The position numbers and the translations under genes are program-made. The notes beneath the pieces were generated by a model. It did no database searches, was not told the origin of the DNA, and worked only from the letters and a program-made list of their open reading frames with translations. From NCBI GenBank assembly GCA_015486815.1, contig WFQY01000489.1:1-12322 (forward strand): 12,322 nt of DNA, given 5' to 3'. This document shows, piece after piece, positions 7,027 through 12,322 of the stretch. Source of the stretch: Phycisphaerae bacterium. GTDB taxonomy: Bacteria; Planctomycetota; Phycisphaerae; JAAYCJ01. Within the stretch, counting starts at the first letter, position 1; each line of letters begins with the position of its first letter.

Positions 7027-8718
7027 TTACCAATCAAGTTGCAAAATCGCTCCCTTACTTGCGGGCCCCGCCATTTTTGCATATCTCGCAAGATAGCCCG
7101 TCTTTACCTTTGGCTCTTCGGGAACAAAACTTTTGCGTCTCTCTACCAACTCTTCATCCGAAAGCTCGACATTAAGCTTGCGATTCGGAATATCGATGGA
7201 AATAATATCCCCGTCTTTAAGCAGTCCGATAGGCCCGCCCTTGGCGGCTTCGGGACTTATATGTCCGATACACGCACCGCGCGTTCCACCGCTAAATCTG
7301 CCATCGGTTATCAGCGCAACCTTATCGCCAAGCCCTTGCCCCATTATATAGCTTGTAGGCGAGAGCATCTCTTGCATACCAGGCCCACCGCAAGGACCTT
7401 CATAGCGAATAACAACTACATTCCCTTCTCTGACCTTACCGGATAGGATACCCTCGCAAGCCTCTTCCTGCGAATTAAAAATAACAGCTGACCCTTTGAA
7501 TACGAGCATATTCTTATTGACGCCCGCTGTCTTTACCACTCCACCATCCGGTGCAAGATTGCCACGCAAAATAAACAATCCGCCCTGTTGGCTATACGCA
7601 CTTTCAATCGGACGAATGACTTCTTTGTCTTTGATGTCAGCCGATGATACATTTTCCGCAACAGTCTTGCCTGTTACCGTAGCACAAGCTCCGTCTATCA
7701 ATCCGTCCACTTTAATAAGCTCTTTGATGATTGCGGAAATTCCGCCCGCTCTATCGACATCTTCGATGTGATATTGGCTTGACGGTGAGACCTTACAAAT
7801 ATTAGGCGTCTTTACCGAAATATCGTTTATCTTATCGAGGTCAAAATCAACGTCTGCTTCATTTGCGACAGCGAGCGTATGGAGAATCGTATTTGTCGAA
7901 CCGCCCATCGCCATATCGACTGCAAACGCATTCGATATGCTGCGTGTGTTGATAATATCACGAGGTTTTATATCTTCTTTGACAAGTTCGACAATGCGCT
8001 TGCCTGCTGTTTTGAATAGCTTAACACGTTCGGGGTTAAGCTCATCGACCGAGCCCGCCAATATCGTTCCGTTACCGGGCAGTGCGATACCGAGAGCTTC
8101 GCATAGGCAGTTCATACTATTAGCGGTAAACATTCCGCTACACGACCCGCAAGTCGGACAGGCATTGTCTTCGATTTCTTTTAGCTTGCCATCGTCAATT
8201 TCGCCTACCTTATATTTTCCTATACCCTCGAAAACGCTTATCAAATCGACCACCGTACCGTCGGGCAGTTTTCCCGCTTTCATAGGTCCGCCCGATACGA
8301 AAATCGTCGGAATATTGCATCTGACAGCTGCCATCAGCATTCCGGGGATAATCTTATCGCAATTCGGGATACAGACCATCCCGTCAAAGCAGTGAGCTTT
8401 AAGCATCGACTCGACGCAGTCAGCGATAAGTTCTCGCGAAGCCAAGCTATACCTCATTCCGCCATGCCCCATCGCAACGCCATCGCATATCGCGATAGTG
8501 TTGAATTCGACAGGTACTCCGCCAGCATCGCGAATTGCTTGTTTGACAATTTCCGCGACTTTGTTCAAATGCACATGTCCTGGCACTACTTCGCAAAAGC
8601 TATTTGCCACCGCGATAAATGGCTTATCGAAGTCAGCGTCTTTAAGTCCGCAGGCTTTGAGTAAACTTCTGTGAGGTGCACGTTCAAATCCTTTTTTTAC
8701 CGTATCCGAAAGCATCAT
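7027..8718 (-). CDS. ilvD: Dihydroxyacid dehydratase
   Basis: The product is a 563-aa enzyme, normal for the family. It converts 2,3-dihydroxy-3-methyl acids to 2-keto acids in valine, isoleucine and leucine synthesis, using an Fe-S cluster and Mg2+. Visible family marks are the cysteines of FCEV (about residue 42), NCDK (about 120) and CGSC (about 193), the Mg-binding CDGVAMGH stretch, GGSTNT, and GRFSGG at about 473-478. The start is the ATG at 8718 or the adjacent one at 8715; GGAG lies 5 or 8 nt before them, and the spacing slightly favours the second. A TTG further upstream lacks support. The gene starts 25 bp after the MNT gene and ends 19 bp before the RDD gene. No other branched-chain gene is nearby, which is unusual. 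Confidence 0.96.
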   Translation of the reverse strand: MMLSDTVKKGFERAPHRSLLKACGLKDADFDKPFIAVANSFCEVVPGHVHLNKVAEIVKQAIRDAGGVPVEFNTIAICDGVAMGHGGMRYSLASRELIADCVESMLKAHCFDGMVCIPNCDKIIPGMLMAAVRCNIPTIFVSGGPMKAGKLPDGTVVDLISVFEGIGKYKVGEIDDGKLKEIEDNACPTCGSCSGMFTANSMNCLCEALGIALPGNGTILAGSVDELNPERVKLFKTAGKRIVELVKEDIKPRDIINTRSISNAFAVDMAMGGSTNTILHTLAVANEADVDFDLDKINDISVKTPNICKVSPSSQYHIEDVDRAGGISAIIKELIKVDGLIDGACATVTGKTVAENVSSADIKDKEVIRPIESAYSQQGGLFILRGNLAPDGGVVKTAGVNKNMLVFKGSAVIFNSQEEACEGILSGKVREGNVVVIRYEGPCGGPGMQEMLSPTSYIMGQGLGDKVALITDGRFSGGTRGACIGHISPEAAKGGPIGLLKDGDIISIDIPNRKLNVELSDEELVERRKSFVPEEPKVKTGYLARYAKMAGPASKGAILQLDW

Positions 8719-8743
8719 AATATCTCCATAAAACAAAGTTAAT

Positions 8744-9055
8744 TTATACTACCTGACCATTACTTGCATAATCCACTAATAAAGAATCTTTATTCTCAAA
8801 TTCATTCGGTGTCATCGCAACAGCTTCTATCGGCTCAAATATTTCATAAATAGCTTCCGACAGAATATCTATTCTTTCCCAATAATCTTTGCCCTCAAAG
8901 TCTTGTGATATTACCAATAAATCGATATCACTATCTTCCCTATAATCTCCTCGTGCAAATGAACCATAAAGTATAACTTTTTCCACACGCACACCCAGAG
9001 ATTCAAGCTCTTTTTTGAATCTGGAAATAATATTTAAAACATCCCTTTTATCCAT
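8744..9055 (-). CDS. Minimal nucleotidyltransferase (MNT) of a HEPN-MNT pair
   Basis: The product is a 103-aa single-domain nucleotidyltransferase of the DNA-polymerase-beta superfamily. GSFARG (residues 31-36) binds the nucleotide phosphate. D43 and D45 in DSDIDLLV are the metal-binding pair, and E77 in PIEAV is the likely third carboxylate. All catalytic residues are present, so it should be active. In characterised MntA-HepT systems the MNT protein adds AMP to its HEPN partner and neutralises it; that role here is inferred from pairing. The ATG at 9055 follows GAGGAAA at workable spacing and lies 22 bp inside the end of the HEPN gene, so the two are coupled. The stop is 25 bp before ilvD. 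Confidence 0.9.
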   Translation of the reverse strand: MDKRDVLNIISRFKKELESLGVRVEKVILYGSFARGDYREDSDIDLLVISQDFEGKDYWERIDILSEAIYEIFEPIEAVAMTPNEFENKDSLLVDYASNGQVV

Positions 9056-9414
9056 CTTAGCGTTTCCTCTGTCTGAGAAACTATACGTTTAGTGATTTCC
9101 TCTGTATAATTTCTACTCAACACATCCATATCTTCAGGGTATCGTGTAGCAATATTGGCTTCATTTAGTCTTGCAATAAACTTTCCCATATTTTTCTCTG
9201 GGTTTACGTCTAATTTGTTTAATAAATACAAAAGATTATGGGTTTTCGGCGGTGTTTCTTTCAATTTATATTGGTAAAGTCCTTTGAGAGCCTTTTCAAT
9301 CGATAAATGTGCCATAAATACAGCATAAAAGTATCTTCCACCACTCAACATATACTTAGCAGTATCAAAATCATAATCTGCTTGTTTTAACCATTCTGAA
9401 ACCTTTTTATCCAT
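9034..9414 (-). CDS. HEPN-domain protein paired with MNT
   Basis: The product is a 126-aa all-helical HEPN protein of the PF05168 type: WLKQADYDF near the N-terminus (residues 8-16), YAVFMAHLSIEKALKG (30-45), PPKTHNL (55-61) and TRYPED (90-95). The RNase motif R-x4-6-H found in toxic HEPN proteins is not present; the only R before a nearby H is R27-x8-H36. It may therefore be a nucleotide-binding or regulatory partner rather than a nuclease. It is the first gene of the pair and overlaps the MNT start by 22 bp. The ATG at 9414 has no strong ribosome binding site (AAAAGATT). A TATAAT box within an inverted repeat lies about 33 bp upstream. The family is clear; toxicity is uncertain. Confidence 0.88.
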   Translation of the reverse strand: MDKKVSEWLKQADYDFDTAKYMLSGGRYFYAVFMAHLSIEKALKGLYQYKLKETPPKTHNLLYLLNKLDVNPEKNMGKFIARLNEANIATRYPEDMDVLSRNYTEEITKRIVSQTEETLRWIKGMF

Positions 9415-9434
9415 AATCTTTTATCTATCACATC

Positions 9435-9455
9435 AGATATACAAGAATTATATCT
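9435..9455 (-). promoter_or_regulatory. -10 box inside a 21-bp inverted repeat (candidate operator)
   Basis: Arms AGATATA (9435-9441) and TATATCT (9449-9455) are perfect 7-bp inverted repeats around 7 nt. The minus-strand sequence TATAAT (9452-9447) lies within it, giving a predicted start near 9440 and a leader of about 26 nt before the HEPN ATG. No good -35 hexamer is found at 16-18 bp. A protein bound here would block the promoter, as in autoregulated two-gene modules. Neither partner has an obvious DNA-binding domain, so the operator role is inference. Confidence 0.45.
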
Positions 9456-9484
9456 ACTACAAATTCGCAATCTCTTCCCTCTTC

Positions 9485-9590
9485 ACCGTCTACTGCCTAC
9501 TACCCACCGCCTACGTTTCTCTCTCTTCTCTCCTCTCTTTTCGCTCTTTTTTCTTCTCAATCAACAATCCACAATCACCACTCAACAATT
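9485..9590. repeat. Heptamer quasi-tandem repeats flanking a pyrimidine tract
   Basis: On the plus strand four 7-nt units follow one another at 9485-9512: ACCGTCT, ACTGCCT, ACTACCC, ACCGCCT. A pyrimidine tract at 9516-9558 has a single G (9543). Four more 7-nt units follow at 9559-9586: AATCAAC, AATCCAC, AATCACC, ACTCAAC. The plus strand is almost free of G. The block fills most of the 182 bp between the HEPN start and the stop of the secreted-protein gene. It resembles in kind the short heptanucleotide tandem repeats (STRR) described in filamentous cyanobacteria, though the units differ. Confidence 0.7.
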
Positions 9591-9596
9591 CTTCCC

Positions 9597-10253
9597 CTAC
9601 CTCATTACCCATTCGATATCCGGTTGGCCTGTTCGTTTCGGAGCTGTTCGCGTTCTATTAGCAGGGTCGGTAGGCAACGAGTAATGAATCACCATTGTTT
9701 TTCTTAATACGAAGTAAGGCGGAACTTTGTTCGGGTCGGACTTACCTTTTATGTAAAGCGGATTAGGGACAGCTGTTATTTCTCCCGACAGTCCACCAAT
9801 ATATACATCAAACCTACTCGCCTTCGGGTCAAAGTCAGGCCAAATCGCAACCGAATCGCGGGCATTATCCTTGCCCTGCAAAATTTTGCCTATAATCTTG
9901 CTCGGATGCTCAAGCCACGGATAAGTAGCAGTATATTTCGACTTAATCGCTTTGAATACTTCCGGTGCTACGTTTATCTGTGCCGGCAGCACCTGCATCG
10001 TATCGGTTACAAGCTCAAACTCCGGATGAAATACAACGTCCTTACCTGTATTGTTCGTAATGGTATAAATCATATACCAATATGTCTTTTCGCCTACGCC
10101 CGGAATGTTTACCCTTATCCGTTTGATATCCTGAAATTTAATGTCAAGCTGCCAAGCTACCGGTACGGGCGATGGTTTGGGAACAGCAAAAGAGACCGCC
10201 GAAATACACATCACAATCAGCAAACCCGCGAATACATAATTAGATTTACGCAT
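9597..10253 (-). CDS. Secreted protein of unknown function
   Basis: The product is a 218-aa protein with an N-terminal signal peptide (MRKSN, hydrophobic core, ending SFA about residue 23) and no C-terminal anchor or sorting signal. The mature part looks like a mostly beta-sheet domain: TITNNTGKDVVFHPEFELVT (about residues 65-85) resembles segments of immunoglobulin-like periplasmic domains. A Lys/Pro-rich stretch follows, and the C-terminus is basic. I do not recognise the family. The ATG at 10253 is preferred over the one at 10259 because GGAG lies 8 nt before it but only 2 nt before the other. It has its own promoter 38 bp upstream and appears monocistronic: the 182 bp after its stop hold only low-complexity repeats and the HEPN promoter. 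Confidence 0.8.
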   Translation of the reverse strand: MRKSNYVFAGLLIVMCISAVSFAVPKPSPVPVAWQLDIKFQDIKRIRVNIPGVGEKTYWYMIYTITNNTGKDVVFHPEFELVTDTMQVLPAQINVAPEVFKAIKSKYTATYPWLEHPSKIIGKILQGKDNARDSVAIWPDFDPKASRFDVYIGGLSGEITAVPNPLYIKGKSDPNKVPPYFVLRKTMVIHYSLPTDPANRTRTAPKRTGQPDIEWVMR

Positions 10254-10276
10254 ATCCATATCTCCAAAACAATTAC

Positions 10277-10289
10277 AGCATAATATGCT
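10277..10289. promoter_or_regulatory. Palindrome at the predicted transcription start
   Basis: AGCAT-AAT-ATGCT is a perfect 5-bp inverted repeat around 3 nt. It begins just after the -10 box of the secreted-protein promoter and spans the predicted start near 10284. It could be a repressor operator or a small 5' hairpin; it is short enough to be chance. Confidence 0.3.
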
Positions 10290-10290
10290 A

Positions 10291-10318
10291 ATTCTACACG
10301 ATAGATTATCTCAGTCAA
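10291..10318 (-). promoter_or_regulatory. Sigma70-like promoter of the secreted-protein gene
   Basis: Minus-strand TTGACT (10318-10313) and TAGAAT (10296-10291) are separated by 16 bp and each differs from consensus by one base. The -35 box starts 7 bp after the stop codon of the methyltransferase gene, so there is no room for a terminator and read-through from the upstream operon is likely. Confidence 0.65.
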
Positions 10319-10324
10319 ATAAAA

Positions 10325-10942
10325 TCAAACACCAGCGTCTTTCATTTGCGGTTTCCGCCAGATTTGAGCTGCCAGCTTAACCAAGGGCTCAGACGGCGAA
10401 CCGAAATTCGTTCTGCTGCGATTGTCGATCACAAACAAACCACCCTGCTTTAACGACTCATAGAGATTTTTGAAAATAACTTTGGGCTCAGCCGCCCTTA
10501 CCAAGACGCATAAACACACAATTACATCAACTTGCACATCAAGCGGTGATTGTGCAAAATTATGCACCCTCGCATCAACCTGCGGATACTGCTTTGCAAT
10601 AGCTTTTACCACACGCGGATTGATGTCCGCAACTACAAGTTTAGCTTGGCTCGGCAGTACGTCCATAAGCTCGCCCGGCTCGAATGAATGCAACCCGACA
10701 AAAGGAATATGCCTTAGCAGACTATCGATATTTCTTAATCCCGCTCGCAGACGATTAGCAATAAAAGAAAGATTTTCGCCCTCACCCTCTGCCAACAAAT
10801 TCTTAAGCAATGCGGAACTCGCACCCGGACCGACTTCGAGTACCGTCGGACTCTTCATTCCGAATTTATCAACATATTCAGCTAACTGCTGAAACGTCTG
10901 CTTGTGTCTGGCAGGCCAAGTTGTCGTACTTAGCTTCGACAT
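10325..10942 (-). CDS. Class I SAM-dependent methyltransferase-like protein
   Basis: The product is a 205-aa protein. Motif I VLEVGPGASS is at residues 34-43, an acidic-strand segment LVVADINP at 102-109, the motif-II-like strand VDVIVCLCVLVRA at 138-150, and LKQGGLFVI at 164-172. These are marks of the Rossmann-fold SAM-binding domain. Unusually, about 60 residues lie between motif I and ADINP, where roughly 20 are usual. The extra part (about residues 48-98) is helical and ends in HSFEPGELMDVLP. The C-terminus is short, so the substrate-recognition part is reduced. The substrate is unknown. The ATG at 10942 follows AAGGAAGT at good spacing and lies 3 bp after the rluD-family stop codon, with the binding site lying across that stop codon. 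This implies coupling and perhaps an RNA- or translation-linked role. Confidence 0.8.
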   Translation of the reverse strand: MSKLSTTTWPARHKQTFQQLAEYVDKFGMKSPTVLEVGPGASSALLKNLLAEGEGENLSFIANRLRAGLRNIDSLLRHIPFVGLHSFEPGELMDVLPSQAKLVVADINPRVVKAIAKQYPQVDARVHNFAQSPLDVQVDVIVCLCVLVRAAEPKVIFKNLYESLKQGGLFVIDNRSRTNFGSPSEPLVKLAAQIWRKPQMKDAGV

Positions 10943-10945
10943 CGT

Positions 10946-11983
10946 TTACTTCCTTTGTGCCTTATGCTTTCGTAAAATCTCCAGCAAATTATTAAAATCC
11001 TCAGGCAGCGGTGCTTCTATCTCCATCGGCTTACCCGTAATCGGATGTCGAAACTCTATCCTGTGTGCGTGCAGAGCAAAACGATTTATTATAGGCGTTT
11101 TGTCATCACTGCCAAACAGCTCGCCAACAGTAATCTTCCTCGCACCATACATCGTATCGCCGACAATCGGATGTTTGATATACGACATATGCACACGCAG
11201 CTGATGCGTTCTTCCGGTCTCAGGCTGCAGCTTTACAAATGTAAAATTCTTAAGCCTTTCGATAACACGATATACCGTAACAGCTGGCCTGCCTATAATA
11301 TCCCGTACGCTATACTTCGAGCGTATCTGCGGATGCACACCAATCGGAGCATCGATTCGGTCGGAATCAAGCTCGATTATCCCTTCGACGATAGCTAAAT
11401 ATTCCTTGTGAATCCTACGCCTCTCAAATTGCAATGCCAATCGCCAATGAGCTTCGTCATCTTTAGCGAAGATAATAACTCCCGTCGTATCCTTATCAAG
11501 CCGATGTACCACCCCCGGCCTGACGGGATCGTCTCCAAGCGAGAGATTCTGACAATAATACGCTAGCGCATTGACCATTGTCCCCGACTGATAACCCCTC
11601 GCGGGGTGTACCACCATATTCGCAGGTTTGTTGACGATGACGAGATACCTATCTTCATACAGAATATCAAGCGGAATCGGCTCGGGTATGATTTCCTTGT
11701 CCCGCTGAGGCGGAAGAAGCAGGTCTATCGTATCGCCAGGCAGAATTTCATAGCTTGGCTTTACGATTTTACCGTTGACCGTAATAGTGCCTTCTTTAAT
11801 GAGTTTCTGTATGGCTGACCGCGAAAATCGCGAAAACCGCCCCTGCAAATATTTATCTATTCGCCCCTTTGCCCTTATCCGCTTGATGACAATCTGCGCA
11901 CGGAGAGGTTCACCGTCTTCGGTGAGGGTCTGCTCGTCTTCTATCTTAATCAAATCCGAATTATTGTTTGCAATCTCAGCCAT
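10946..11983 (-). CDS. RluD-family 23S rRNA pseudouridine synthase
   Basis: The product is a 345-aa RluA/RluD-type enzyme, a typical length. An S4 RNA-binding domain spans about residues 41-88 (RIDKYLQGRF ... GTITVNGKIVKPSYEILPGD). The catalytic domain follows, with HRLDKDTTG at 160-168 (catalytic Asp163) and ETGRTHQLRVH near residue 250. It converts uridines in 23S rRNA, classically in helix 69 for RluD, to pseudouridine. The specific target is not proven by sequence, so no symbol is assigned. The start at 11983 lies 11 bp after the stop of the acetyltransferase gene and has a weak ribosome binding site, consistent with coupling within an operon. Confidence 0.94.
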   Translation of the reverse strand: MAEIANNNSDLIKIEDEQTLTEDGEPLRAQIVIKRIRAKGRIDKYLQGRFSRFSRSAIQKLIKEGTITVNGKIVKPSYEILPGDTIDLLLPPQRDKEIIPEPIPLDILYEDRYLVIVNKPANMVVHPARGYQSGTMVNALAYYCQNLSLGDDPVRPGVVHRLDKDTTGVIIFAKDDEAHWRLALQFERRRIHKEYLAIVEGIIELDSDRIDAPIGVHPQIRSKYSVRDIIGRPAVTVYRVIERLKNFTFVKLQPETGRTHQLRVHMSYIKHPIVGDTMYGARKITVGELFGSDDKTPIINRFALHAHRIEFRHPITGKPMEIEAPLPEDFNNLLEILRKHKAQRK

Positions 11984-11994
11984 TATTCAGTAGT

Positions 11995-12322
11995 TCAATC
12001 CGCATCAGCGGATTTGTCTTTTTTCGCCAATCGATTTTTGTATTTAAGCTCCGGTGCCTTAAGCGAAACGGTGCAATCCGCCGGCACCGAAGACGTCAGA
12101 AAAACGTTACCACCAACCACGCTGTTCTTACCTATTACCGTATCGCCACCTAATATCGTCGCATTCGCATAGATAGTAACATTATCTTCTATCGTCGGAT
12201 GCCTTTTATGTCCGCGGATAATTCTGCCACGCTCATCCTTCGGAAAACTCAAAGCACCGAGCGTTACACCCTGATAAATCTTAACATTGTCGCCAATCTC
12301 GGTAGTCTCGCCGATTACCACA
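11995..12322 (-). CDS. cysE: Serine O-acetyltransferase, C-terminal part (runs off window)
   Basis: Only the last 109 or so codons are in the window; the gene continues past position 12322. The sequence is a left-handed beta-helix of hexapeptide repeats: VIGETTEIGDNVKIYQGVTLGAL, then RGHKRHPTIEDNVTIYANATILGG and IGKNSVVGGNVFLTSSVP. The GHKRHPTI element and the QGVTLGAL loop are typical of serine acetyltransferase, which makes O-acetylserine from serine and acetyl-CoA for cysteine synthesis. The C-terminus is a Lys/Asp-rich tail. The N-terminal helical domain is missing from view, so another hexapeptide acyltransferase is possible but less likely. It heads the operon with the pseudouridine synthase, 11 bp upstream of it. 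Confidence 0.8.
   Translation of the reverse strand, partial: VVIGETTEIGDNVKIYQGVTLGALSFPKDERGRIIRGHKRHPTIEDNVTIYANATILGGDTVIGKNSVVGGNVFLTSSVPADCTVSLKAPELKYKNRLAKKDKSADAD

Noticed and set aside
9478..9596. CRISPR array in the repeat-rich intergenic region
   Set aside because: Units are contiguous 7-mers with no spacers, and no cas gene is present.

Overview
The window is a compact bacterial chromosome segment of moderate GC content in which every supported gene lies on the minus strand. Two secreted proteins end in PEP-CTERM sorting signals (VPEP, a hydrophobic stretch, then an Arg/Lys tail). Together with the secreted and RDD-type membrane proteins and the mix of housekeeping genes, this suggests a Gram-negative-type environmental bacterium. 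Planctomycetota, perhaps Phycisphaerae, is my best guess, but it is inferred from style and not proven by a marker gene.

In transcription order (high to low coordinates), the right end carries the C-terminal part of a serine O-acetyltransferase, an RluD-type pseudouridine synthase and a small SAM-dependent methyltransferase. These are packed within 3-11 bp of each other. A secreted protein of unknown function follows, with its own promoter and a palindrome at the predicted transcription start. Next is a roughly 110-bp low-complexity intergenic stretch built from two sets of 7-nt quasi-tandem repeats around a pyrimidine tract.

The centre is a tight six-gene cluster: a HEPN protein, a minimal nucleotidyltransferase (MNT), dihydroxyacid dehydratase (ilvD), an RDD-domain membrane protein with a large extracytoplasmic N-terminal part, tldD, and pmbA/tldE. 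The junctions are 22-bp overlap, 25-bp gap, 19-bp gap, 11-bp overlap and 4-bp overlap. A TATAAT box embedded in a 21-bp inverted repeat sits just upstream of the HEPN gene and may drive and autoregulate the group.

At the left, a strong sigma70-like promoter drives tRNA-Val(UAC). It is followed 11 bp later by a degenerate tRNA-Val-like copy with a collapsed anticodon arm and a 24-nt insertion after the acceptor strand. A second promoter then opens a leader of about 265 nt, with mutually exclusive hairpins and a T-run, ahead of a repeat-rich PEP-CTERM protein. The last gene is a second PEP-CTERM protein that carries an in-frame 66-bp partial duplication.

No IS element, transposase, phage gene or CRISPR array was seen. 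The most interesting items are the HEPN-MNT pair at the head of a metabolic/TldD-TldE operon, the structured leader, the heptamer repeat region and the tRNA-like remnant.
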